DNA of 64,000 nt, from positions 1-64,000 of the forward strand of contig NZ_MAKX01000013.1 of NCBI RefSeq assembly GCF_001693415.1, in the 5' to 3' direction. This DNA comes from Tenacibaculum soleae. Its GTDB lineage: Bacteria > Bacteroidota > Bacteroidia > Flavobacteriales > Flavobacteriaceae. This document shows positions 46,842 through 54,676 of the stretch, piece by piece. A program made the translations under genes and the position numbers. The notes under the pieces were generated by a model. That model saw only the letters and a program-made list of their open reading frames with translations. It was not told the origin of the DNA and searched no databases. Numbering within the stretch: the stretch's first letter is position 1; every line of letters begins with the position of its first letter.

Positions 46842-48411
46842 AATAGGTACACGTGATAGCCAATTGGCTATGTGGCAAGCAAACAAAGTTCGTAAAGAAT
46901 TAGAAGAGTTAGAGTATGAGTGCGAAATAGTTCCGATAAAATCTACAGGAGACCTTGTTTTAGACAAACCTTTGTATGAATTAGGAATAACAGGAATATT
47001 TACCAAAAATTTAGATATCGCCATGTTAAATGGAGATATTGATATCGCAGTACATTCTTTAAAAGATGTTCCTACAGTTTTACCAGAAGGAATTATACAA
47101 GCAGCCGTTTTAAAACGAGCAAATTACAACGATATTTTAGTGTTAAAAGATAACGAAGAATTTTTTGGGCAACCAAACGGAGTTATCGCTACCGGTAGTT
47201 TACGTAGACGTGCACAATGGTTAAATCGTTATCCAACACACAAAGTTGTTGATTTAAGAGGAAACGTAAATACACGTTTGCAAAAGTTAGAAGATAACGA
47301 ATGGAACGGTGCTGTTTTTGCAGCCGCAGGATTAGAACGAATAGGTAAACGACCAGCAGGAGCAATTAACTTACCATGGATGATTCCGGCACCAGCACAA
47401 GGAGCAATTATGATTACAGCTTTGGCTGATGATAACTTTTCTAAAGATGCTTGTGAGCAATTAAATCACTACGAAACACAAGTTTGTGTAGGTATTGAGC
47501 GTGAATTTTTAAACCTTTTAGAAGGAGGGTGTACTGCGCCAATAGGAGCTTTAGCTTACGTTGACCCTAAAACCGAAGAGATAAACTTTAAAGGTTTATT
47601 GTTAAGTAAAGACGGTAAAAAGAAAATATCAGTTACTAAAAATGCTAAAATGGGGCGCCACCGTTATTTAGCAAAAGATTGTGCTGATTATGTAATTAAT
47701 AGAGGCGGAAAAGAATTAATGGCAGAAGATGAAGTAATTGAAAAAGATTTTTCTATTTACTCAACTAAAAAACTATCAGAAATTCAAAAGAAACTATTAC
47801 CAAGCTCAATAGGAGTTGAAGATAGTGATTTTATTAAAGTACGTTTTAATAGAATTGCACCTAAGGTAATAAAAAAAGAAATTGAAAATGTTATTATTAC
47901 CAGTAAAAATGGAGTAGAAGCAATAGCAAATTCTTTTACAGCGGATGAATTAAAATTCAAAAATATATATTGTGTTGGTCGTAGAACTAAAAAGTTAATC
48001 GAACAAAAAATAGGAAGCGTTGTTAAGTCTGAAAGAAATGCAGAAAAGTTGGCTGCATATCTATCAAAAGAAATTAAAGGAAAAGAAGTAACTTATTTTT
48101 GTAGCGACTTACGATTAGATACTTTACCAAATGTTTTAAAAGTCAACGGTATTAAAGTTAACGAAGTTGAAGCCTACAAAACAATGTATAGTCCATCTAA
48201 AGTAGCTGATACAGTAAATGGAGTCTTGTTTTACAGTCCATCTACAGTTGAAAGTTATTTAGAAAAAAATACTACAGATAAAGTAGCTTTTTGTATTGGT
48301 GAAAGTACCGCTAAAGAAGCACGTAAACACTTTAAAAATGTAAAAGTGGCTAATTTACCAACGGTAGAAAGTGTTATAGAATTAGTAAACTTACATTTTG
48401 TAAAAGAATAA
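46825..48411 (+). CDS. hemCD: Hydroxymethylbilane synthase-uroporphyrinogen III synthase fusion
   Basis: 528 residues. Residues 1-305 are HemC: TRDSQLAMWQA, HSLKDVPT (catalytic Asp81), GSLRRRAQ, LRGNVNTRL and the dipyrromethane cofactor Cys236 in EGGCTAPIGA. From about 320 the sequence turns into a HemD domain (VIITSKNGVEAIANSF, IYCVGRRTKKLI, VEAYKTMY, VLFYSPSTVESYL, FCIGESTAKEA), so one chain makes and then cyclises hydroxymethylbilane. No frameshift separates them and no stand-alone hemD is nearby. HemD diverges fast, but the order of its motifs is convincing. It overlaps hemA and precedes hemB. Confidence 0.92.
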   Translation: MQKTIRIGTRDSQLAMWQANKVRKELEELEYECEIVPIKSTGDLVLDKPLYELGITGIFTKNLDIAMLNGDIDIAVHSLKDVPTVLPEGIIQAAVLKRANYNDILVLKDNEEFFGQPNGVIATGSLRRRAQWLNRYPTHKVVDLRGNVNTRLQKLEDNEWNGAVFAAAGLERIGKRPAGAINLPWMIPAPAQGAIMITALADDNFSKDACEQLNHYETQVCVGIEREFLNLLEGGCTAPIGALAYVDPKTEEINFKGLLLSKDGKKKISVTKNAKMGRHRYLAKDCADYVINRGGKELMAEDEVIEKDFSIYSTKKLSEIQKKLLPSSIGVEDSDFIKVRFNRIAPKVIKKEIENVIITSKNGVEAIANSFTADELKFKNIYCVGRRTKKLIEQKIGSVVKSERNAEKLAAYLSKEIKGKEVTYFCSDLRLDTLPNVLKVNGIKVNEVEAYKTMYSPSKVADTVNGVLFYSPSTVESYLEKNTTDKVAFCIGESTAKEARKHFKNVKVANLPTVESVIELVNLHFVKE

Positions 48412-48450
48412 TGTAACGCTGAATTTAATTTAGTATCACAAGTTATAATT

Positions 48451-49416
48451 ATGTTTAGAACAAGAAGACTTAGAAAAACAGAAGGAGTTCGCAGATTGGT
48501 AAGAGAAACCAAATTATCTGTTGACGATTTCGTGTATCCTTTATTTATTGAAGAAGGAGAAAATATAAAAACTGAAATTGCTTCCATGCCAGGGATTTTC
48601 AGATATTCCTTAGATTTAATTGCTGAAGAATTAGAAGAAATAGTAGCGTTAAATATTCCGGCAGTAATGCTTTTTGGCGTTCCTTCAACAAAAGATGAAA
48701 TAGGAACAGAAACTTGGAATGATAACGGAATTATGCAACAAGCAATCCGATTTATCAAAAAAAACTATCCAAGTTTGTATGTTATTACTGATGTTTGTTT
48801 TTGTGAATATACAAGTCACGGGCATTGTGGAGTTATTCATAATAACGATGTAGATAATGATGCAACTATTGTAAATTTAGCAAAACAAGCAGTTTCTCAT
48901 GCCAAAGCAGGCGCAGATATGTTAGCACCTTCTGGTATGATGGATGGTATAGTAGCTATGCTTAGAGAATCGTTAGATAATACTGGTTTTGTAGATTTAC
49001 CAATTATGGCATATTCGGTAAAATATGCATCGTCATATTACGGGCCGTTTAGAGAAGCGGTAGATTCTACTCCAAGCTTTGGAGATAGAAGAACCTATCA
49101 AATGGATGCAGCTAATAGAGATGAAGCCATAAGAAGAGCAACTTTTGACGATCAAGAAGGAGCTGATGTTTTAATAGTAAAACCAGCTTTATCGTATTTA
49201 GATATTATTAGAGATTTAAAAAATAATTTTGACAGGCCAATTGCATGTTATAATGTAAGTGGTGAATATGCAATGGTAAAAGCAGCAGCTGAAAAAGGTT
49301 GGATTGATGGAGAAAGAGTAATGATGGAAACATTATTATCAATGAAAAGAGCAGGAGCTAATATTATTATTACCTATTTTGCTAAAGAAGCAGCTAAAGT
49401 ATTATTAAATAAATAA
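48451..49416 (+). CDS. hemB: Delta-aminolevulinic acid dehydratase (porphobilinogen synthase)
   Basis: 321 residues. The metal site has three cysteines (116, 118, 126 in [14 protein letters not shown]), indicating the zinc-using type. The Schiff-base lysines are Lys191 ([12 protein letters not shown]) and Lys244 ([14 protein letters not shown]), and [15 protein letters not shown] is the allosteric Mg region. It joins two 5-aminolevulinates to porphobilinogen. It follows hemCD by 39 nt and is followed by a palindromic repeat. Confidence 0.96.
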   Translation: MFRTRRLRKTEGVRRLVRETKLSVDDFVYPLFIEEGENIKTEIASMPGIFRYSLDLIAEELEEIVALNIPAVMLFGVPSTKDEIGTETWNDNGIMQQAIRFIKKNYPSLYVITDVCFCEYTSHGHCGVIHNNDVDNDATIVNLAKQAVSHAKAGADMLAPSGMMDGIVAMLRESLDNTGFVDLPIMAYSVKYASSYYGPFREAVDSTPSFGDRRTYQMDAANRDEAIRRATFDDQEGADVLIVKPALSYLDIIRDLKNNFDRPIACYNVSGEYAMVKAAAEKGWIDGERVMMETLLSMKRAGANIIITYFAKEAAKVLLNK

Positions 49417-49417
49417 C

Positions 49418-49489
49418 GTCATTGCGAGGAAGAATGACGAAGTAATCTTATTATTAATATGCAGATTGCTTCATTACATTCGCAATGAC
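49418..49489. repeat. Dispersed imperfect palindrome between hemB and hemL
   Basis: Outer arms GTCATTGCGA (49418-49427) and TCGCAATGAC (49480-49489) are perfect complements; inner arms GAAGTAATCT and AGATTGCTTC pair with one mismatch. The same family, interrupted by a MITE-like insert, lies at 61243-61477. It can form a long hairpin in the hemB-hemL mRNA and may stabilise or attenuate it. Confidence 0.72.
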
Positions 49490-49506
49490 AGAAAGCATAT
49501 AGAAAT

Positions 49507-50796
49507 ATGGAATTCAAAAAATCAAAAAAATTATATAAAAAAGGATTGGTTAATCTTGTAGGAGCTGTAAATTCTCCTGTAAGGGCGTTTTCTTCGGTAG
49601 GCGGTAATCCATTATTTATAAAAAAAGCAAAAGGTAGTAAGATTACCGATGTAGATAATAATACTTATGTAGATTTAGTATTGTCATACGGACCAATGAT
49701 TTTAGGACACCGTCATAAAAAAGTACAAAAAGCAATTACCAAAGCATTAAAAAACGGATATTCTTTTGGAGCTTCAACTGAAAACGAAATTAAATTAGCA
49801 AAAATAGTTTGTGAAGCTTTTCCGGGAATGGATAAAGTTCGTTTTGTAAACTCAGGTACAGAAGCTGTTTTAAGTGGAATTAGACTTGCTAGAGCTTATA
49901 CAGGTAAAGATAAAATTATAAAATTTGCTGGTTGTTACCACGGACATCAGGATGCATTATTAGTAGCAGCAGGTTCAGGATTAGCAACTTTAAGCTTACC
50001 TGGAAGTAAAGGTGTACCAGAAGGTGCAGTAAAAAATACATTAATTGCAAATTATAACGATTTAGAAAGTGTAAAAGCACATTTTGAAGAACATGATGAT
50101 ATTGCAGGAGTTATTTTAGAACCAATTGCTGGTAATATGGGGGTGGTAATTCCACAAAATGATTTCTTAAAAGAATTAAAAACATATTTAGAGTCTAAAG
50201 GAGCATTGTTAATTATTGATGAGGTAATGACAGGTTTCCGTTCTAAATTTGGAGGAGCACAAGAGTTATTGGGAGTAGAAGCAGATATTACTTGTTTAGG
50301 TAAAGTTGTAGGAGGAGGTTTTCCCGTAGGAGCTTACGGTGCTCGTAATGAAATTATGGAAATGGTAGCTCCGTTAGGAGGAATGTATCAAGCAGGAACC
50401 TTAAGTGGTAACCCGATAGCAATGGCAGGAGGAATAGCAACTTTAACAGAGTTGAAAAAGCAAAATCCTTATGAAAAGTTCAATGAAATTGCTCAAATTA
50501 TTGAAGTGTTTTTATTAGAATCATCTAAAAAATATGGCGTTGAAATTACAGTAAATAGATTTGGATCAATGATCAATCCATTTTTTACAAATGTTACAGT
50601 AACTAATTTTCAGCAAGCACAAACATCCGATACTAAAAAGTTTGCAACTTTCTTTTGGGAAATGATGCATAACGGAGTTTTCTTACCGCCATCTCAGTTT
50701 GAAGCATGGTTTTTATCATCAGCATTAACTGAAAAAGACCTACAAAAAATTGCTAAGGCAATTGATAAAGGAATGGAAGCAGTATCTAAAATGTAA
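49507..50796 (+). CDS. hemL: Glutamate-1-semialdehyde 2,1-aminomutase
   Basis: 429 residues. PLP-dependent aminotransferase fold with NSPVRAF, NSGTEAVLSGIRLAR, CYHGHQDALL, IIDEVMTGFR (Asp238) and the PLP lysine Lys266 in CLGKVVGGGFPVGAYG. It converts glutamate-1-semialdehyde, the HemA product, to 5-aminolevulinate. Its place after hemB and before hemE in one plus-strand run supports a single haem operon, although a palindromic repeat precedes it. Confidence 0.96.
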   Translation: MEFKKSKKLYKKGLVNLVGAVNSPVRAFSSVGGNPLFIKKAKGSKITDVDNNTYVDLVLSYGPMILGHRHKKVQKAITKALKNGYSFGASTENEIKLAKIVCEAFPGMDKVRFVNSGTEAVLSGIRLARAYTGKDKIIKFAGCYHGHQDALLVAAGSGLATLSLPGSKGVPEGAVKNTLIANYNDLESVKAHFEEHDDIAGVILEPIAGNMGVVIPQNDFLKELKTYLESKGALLIIDEVMTGFRSKFGGAQELLGVEADITCLGKVVGGGFPVGAYGARNEIMEMVAPLGGMYQAGTLSGNPIAMAGGIATLTELKKQNPYEKFNEIAQIIEVFLLESSKKYGVEITVNRFGSMINPFFTNVTVTNFQQAQTSDTKKFATFFWEMMHNGVFLPPSQFEAWFLSSALTEKDLQKIAKAIDKGMEAVSKM

Positions 50797-50807
50797 AACA
50801 AACATAT

Positions 50808-51257
50808 ATGAAATTATTTTTCACCCTTTTTTTTAGTATTTTAATAAGTTCTTGTCCTAGTAACCAAGAAAAAGGTGAAATTACTTCTTTGTATAAAGGG
50901 AGTTTAGCTGGTGATGGTTCAGAAGGATTTATTAAAGAAAATTTGGTGATTAATTCTGTTGATAAATGGAAAGAATTTTTAACTATAATAGATGATACAA
51001 ATACAATTTCTACAGAGTTTAAAAATTCAGTTGATTTTTCAAAAAATACTATTTTAGTAGCTATTGATGCTAAAAAAACAACAGGCGGATTTTCAGTAGA
51101 AATTTTAAATAAAATACAAAATAATGATAAGTTACAGGTAACGGTTTTATCAAAAGGACCAAAACCAACAGACATGGTTACTATGTCGCTTACCCAACCA
51201 ATTCATATTGTTAAAATAAATAAAACAAACAAAGAAATAATCTTTGTAAACAAATAG
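50808..51257 (+). CDS. PrcB-domain lipoprotein inside the haem operon
   Basis: 149 residues with a lipobox (LISSC, Cys16). The remainder fits the PrcB C-terminal domain: [30 protein letters not shown] and [22 protein letters not shown]. PrcB stabilises the PrtP protease in Treponema; in flavobacteria such lipoproteins have no known role. It lies 11 nt after hemL and ends 1 nt before hemE, so it is cotranscribed with haem genes, a setting I cannot explain. Confidence 0.8.
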   Translation: MKLFFTLFFSILISSCPSNQEKGEITSLYKGSLAGDGSEGFIKENLVINSVDKWKEFLTIIDDTNTISTEFKNSVDFSKNTILVAIDAKKTTGGFSVEILNKIQNNDKLQVTVLSKGPKPTDMVTMSLTQPIHIVKINKTNKEIIFVNK

Positions 51258-51258
51258 C

Positions 51259-52284
51259 ATGATAAAAAACGACTTATTTTTAAGAGCATTAAAAGGAGAA
51301 ACTGTTGAGCGTCCACCAGTGTGGATGATGCGTCAAGCAGGAAGATATTTGCCAGAATTTATTGAAATCAGAAAAAAGTATGATTTTTTTACGCGTTGTA
51401 GAACTCCAGAGTTAGCATCAGAAATTACCGTACAACCTATTAGAAGATATGGTATGGATGCAGCTATTTTATTTTCTGATATTCTGGTAATTCCGCAAGC
51501 TATGAATATTGAGGTACAAATGAAACCAGACTTTGGACCTTATTTACCAAACCCAATTAGAGACCAAAAAGGATTAGATACAGTAATAGTACCTGATGTT
51601 AATGAAGAATTAGGTTATGTAATGGAAGCCATAAAAGCAACCAAAGAAAAACTAAATGATGAGGTGCCTTTAATAGGTTTTGCAGGATCTCCATGGACAA
51701 TTTTATGTTATGTAGTACAAGGGCAAGGATCTAAAAATTTTGACAAAGCAAAAGAATTTTGTTTCACAAAACCAGTTTTGGCACACCAATTGCTTCAGAA
51801 GATAACAGATACCACAATTGCTTATTTAAAAGTAAAAGTTAAAGCAGGTGTAAATGCTGTTCAAGTTTTTGATTCATGGGGAGGAATGTTATCTCCAACC
51901 GATTATCAAGAATTTTCATGGCAGTATATCCAACAAATCATTGACGCATTAAAAGATGAGGCTCCAGTAATTGCTTTCGGTAAAGGATGTTGGTTCGCTT
52001 TAGATACAATGGCCAAGTCAGGCGCATCAGCATTGGGAGTAGATTGGACGTGCTCGGCAAGAAACGCTCGTTATTTAACAGGAGGGAACATTACTTTACA
52101 AGGTAATTTTGATCCTTCTAGGTTGTTGTCTCCACCTGCTGAAATTAAAAAAATGGTAAACCAAATGATAAATGAGTTTGGTAAAGATAAATATATTGTT
52201 AACTTAGGGCACGGAATTTTACCTAATATTCCGCTCGAAAATGCAAAAGCATTTATAGATGCGGTAAAAGAGTATAAAGTATAA
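51259..52284 (+). CDS. hemE: Uroporphyrinogen III decarboxylase
   Basis: 341 residues. The signature [16 protein letters not shown] (18-33) carries the substrate-binding arginines, [15 protein letters not shown] has the catalytic Asp, and [22 protein letters not shown] and NLGHGILPN follow. It removes four carboxyls from uroporphyrinogen III to give coproporphyrinogen III. It starts one base after the PrcB-type gene. Confidence 0.97.
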   Translation: MIKNDLFLRALKGETVERPPVWMMRQAGRYLPEFIEIRKKYDFFTRCRTPELASEITVQPIRRYGMDAAILFSDILVIPQAMNIEVQMKPDFGPYLPNPIRDQKGLDTVIVPDVNEELGYVMEAIKATKEKLNDEVPLIGFAGSPWTILCYVVQGQGSKNFDKAKEFCFTKPVLAHQLLQKITDTTIAYLKVKVKAGVNAVQVFDSWGGMLSPTDYQEFSWQYIQQIIDALKDEAPVIAFGKGCWFALDTMAKSGASALGVDWTCSARNARYLTGGNITLQGNFDPSRLLSPPAEIKKMVNQMINEFGKDKYIVNLGHGILPNIPLENAKAFIDAVKEYKV

Positions 52285-52310
52285 AGCTGAACCCCCATAA
52301 AATATTAAAA

Positions 52311-52928
52311 ATGAGAAAATTACTCCTTTTATTAACTTTAACCTTAACTATACAAAGTTTTTCACAAAAGAAAATATATTACAAAGATATTGTTGATGAT
52401 TGCATATCTGTAGCTAGTAATGATGCTGCTATGTTAGATGATATTGTATATAATTGTATAAAAGATAAGCATATTTCTAATTACGATTTTACATCTATAG
52501 ATGGCGAAACAATAAGTACAGATGCTATAGATATTCCTATTGTTTTATTAGCTGCAGCAACATGGTGTGCACCTTGTTGGGGAGAAATACCAGCATTAAA
52601 TAAAATGGTTGAAAAATATGACGGTAAAGTAAAGTTTATTATGTTGTTTTGGGATACTGAAAAGGGTGCCAAAAGGATGGCAAAGAAATTAGATAAAAGA
52701 ATATTTTTAGTAGCCTCTAAAGAACAAACAAAAAATAGATCAACAATAAGAACTTCTGGCTTTATTCATAAGTTAGATTATCCATCAACATATTTAATAA
52801 CCGAAAATAAAAGAATTTTAAACTTTAAAAGAGGTGCCTTATCGCCAACAAAAAGTATGGGATGGGATGAGGTAAATAAAATTAATGAAGAAGAGTTAGA
52901 TAAGTTTATCAAACCAGTTATTCAGTAA
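52311..52928 (+). CDS. TlpA-like exported thioredoxin-fold protein
   Basis: 205 residues: signal peptide (ending SFSQ), then a thioredoxin fold with the redox pair in ATWCAPCWGEIPALNK (Cys86 and Cys89), and a cis-Pro loop in KLDYPSTYLI. Such periplasmic proteins reduce or isomerise disulphides, for example during cytochrome c maturation. The 26-nt gap from hemE suggests cotranscription, which would suit a role in haem protein assembly; that link is inferred. A second cysteine pair (Cys31, Cys49) lies in the N-terminal part. Confidence 0.85.
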   Translation: MRKLLLLLTLTLTIQSFSQKKIYYKDIVDDCISVASNDAAMLDDIVYNCIKDKHISNYDFTSIDGETISTDAIDIPIVLLAAATWCAPCWGEIPALNKMVEKYDGKVKFIMLFWDTEKGAKRMAKKLDKRIFLVASKEQTKNRSTIRTSGFIHKLDYPSTYLITENKRILNFKRGALSPTKSMGWDEVNKINEEELDKFIKPVIQ

Positions 52929-52947
52929 TTTTAAATATTTATATATT

Positions 52948-52978
52948 AAACCTCTTTCTAATTAGAAAGAGGTTTTTT
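52948..52978 (+). terminator. Terminator after the hemE-TlpA segment
   Basis: A perfect 28-base palindrome (52948-52975, core CCTCTTTCTAA) followed by T-run. It ends just before the EI24 gene, marking the end of the hemA-hemE-TlpA operon. Confidence 0.88.
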
Positions 52979-52989
52979 ACTTGATAAAA

Positions 52990-53730
52990 ATGATAAAAGA
53001 CATACTAAAATCAATACGAGCTTATTTCGGAGCATTTCAATTAATAACAAAACTTAAATTATGGAAATACTTTATTATTCCAATGATAATAAGTGTATTG
53101 ACAGCTGTTTTAATAGGGGTTTTGTCGTTTTCGTTATCAGATAATATCGGTAACTACCTTGCGAGTTTTTGGAGATGGGAGCAAGGAAAACAAACCTTTA
53201 GTGTAATTAGTACATTTTTTAGTGGGTTATTAATAATCGCGATTGGTTTACTTTTATATAAGCATATTATAATGGCTTTATCAGCTCCTTTTATGAGTCC
53301 TGTCTCAGAAAAAATTGAAGAATTTTTAATAGGGAAAAAAGAGTATCATCAAAAAACAACTTTTAAAGAACAATTAATAAGAGGAGTTAGAATAAATGTA
53401 AGGAATTTGTTTAGAGAGCTTTTTTTTACAATTCCTATTTTATTAATAAGTATAATACCTGTTATAGGCTTCTTTTCAACATTTTTATTATTTATAATAC
53501 AATCATATTATGCGGGTTTTGGTAATATGGATTATACATTAGAGCGTCACTTTAAATATAAACAAAGTATTAATTTTGTAAAAAATAATAAAGGTTTAGC
53601 TATTGGAAACGGAATTATATTTATGCTGTTTTTGTTAGTACCCATAATAGGGGTTGTGCTAGTTTTACCTTTATCGGTAACAGCAGCCACTACCGAAACT
53701 ATTAAGAATATAGAGCAAAAAAACATATAG
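52990..53730 (+). CDS. EI24-domain membrane protein
   Basis: About 246 residues from ATG 52990 (TTG 52981 is an alternative). Four hydrophobic segments (FIIPMIISVLTAVLIGVLSF, GLLIIAIGLLLYKHII, a long pair near 140-165, and GIIFMLFLLVPIIGVVLVLPL) and the motif ALSAPFMSPVSEKIE match the EI24/CysZ family. CysZ is a sulphate channel, but flavobacterial EI24 proteins are mostly uncharacterised. It lies between the haem operon terminator and hemF. Confidence 0.83.
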   Translation: MIKDILKSIRAYFGAFQLITKLKLWKYFIIPMIISVLTAVLIGVLSFSLSDNIGNYLASFWRWEQGKQTFSVISTFFSGLLIIAIGLLLYKHIIMALSAPFMSPVSEKIEEFLIGKKEYHQKTTFKEQLIRGVRINVRNLFRELFFTIPILLISIIPVIGFFSTFLLFIIQSYYAGFGNMDYTLERHFKYKQSINFVKNNKGLAIGNGIIFMLFLLVPIIGVVLVLPLSVTAATTETIKNIEQKNI

Positions 53731-53736
53731 AATAAG

Positions 53737-53744
53737 TATTTTTG
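53737..53744 (+). promoter_or_regulatory. -7 promoter box of hemF
   Basis: TATTTTTG, starting 6 nt after the EI24 stop and ending 19 nt before the hemF ATG; gives hemF a promoter of its own. Confidence 0.6.
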
Positions 53745-53763
53745 CCTAACAAGAATTAAACAA

Positions 53764-54666
53764 ATGAAAGATCAGTTTTATAACTACATTCAGCAATTAC
53801 AAGACACTATAACAAAAAAGTTAGAAGAGATTGACGGTATTGCAAAGTTTAAAGAAGATAATTGGAAACGTGCCGAAGGTGGTGGTGGAAGAACTCGTGT
53901 GATTGAAAATGGTGCTATTTTTGAAAAAGGAGGTGTCAATATATCAAAAGTATTTGGCGAATTACCAGAAGCGTTACGTAAACAATTTGGTGTTGAAAGT
54001 GGCGATTTTTTTGCCTGCGGATTAAGTTTAGTATTGCATCCTAAAAACCCGTTTGTACCCACAGTGCACGCAAACTGGCGTTATTTTGAAATGTATGATG
54101 GTAATGGTAATATTGTTACTCAATGGTTTGGCGGAGGTCAAGATTTAACTCCTTATTATTTGTTTAATGAAGATGCAATGCATTTTCATACGGTATGTAA
54201 AACAGCTTGTGATAAACATAATGCTGATTTTTATCCAAAGTTTAAAGAAACCTGTGATAATTATTTTTGGAATGCTCACAGAAATGAAGCTAGAGGTATT
54301 GGAGGTTTGTTTTTTGATTATTTAAAAGAAACCTCGAATTTTTCAATGCAAGATAGGTATGATTTTGTAACAGAAGTTGGTAATAGTTTTTTAAACTCTT
54401 ATGTGCCAATTGTAGAAAAAAGAAAAGATCTAACATATAAAAAAGAGCATAAAGACTGGCAAGAGGTACGAAGAGGTCGTTACGTTGAGTTTAATTTGGT
54501 ACATGATAGAGGTACCTTATTTGGCTTAAAAACCAACGGTCGTATAGAAAGTATTTTAATGAGTTTGCCTCCGGTTGTTCAATGGGTTTATAATCAAGAG
54601 CCAAAAGAAGGGTCAGAAGAATTTAAGTTATTAGAGGTTTTAAAACAACCTAAAAATTGGCTGTAA
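53764..54666 (+). CDS. hemF: Oxygen-dependent coproporphyrinogen III oxidase
   Basis: 300 residues, full length. Family motifs: NWKRAEGGGGRTRVIENG, FFACGLSLVLHPKNP, HANWRYFEMY, WFGGGQDLTPYYL, RNEARGIGGLFFDYL, RRGRYVEFNLVHDRGTLFGL and SLPPVVQW. It makes protoporphyrinogen IX from coproporphyrinogen III with O2 as oxidant, so haem synthesis here is suited to aerobic life; no hemN is seen in the window. It converges on the helicase gene with a 10-nt gap. Confidence 0.97.
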   Translation: MKDQFYNYIQQLQDTITKKLEEIDGIAKFKEDNWKRAEGGGGRTRVIENGAIFEKGGVNISKVFGELPEALRKQFGVESGDFFACGLSLVLHPKNPFVPTVHANWRYFEMYDGNGNIVTQWFGGGQDLTPYYLFNEDAMHFHTVCKTACDKHNADFYPKFKETCDNYFWNAHRNEARGIGGLFFDYLKETSNFSMQDRYDFVTEVGNSFLNSYVPIVEKRKDLTYKKEHKDWQEVRRGRYVEFNLVHDRGTLFGLKTNGRIESILMSLPPVVQWVYNQEPKEGSEEFKLLEVLKQPKNWL

Positions 54667-54676
54667 TTTTCTTAAA

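Noticed and set aside
48255..48758. 167-codon antisense frame across the hemCD-hemB junction
   Set aside because: Lies wholly opposite two conserved genes with no start signal.
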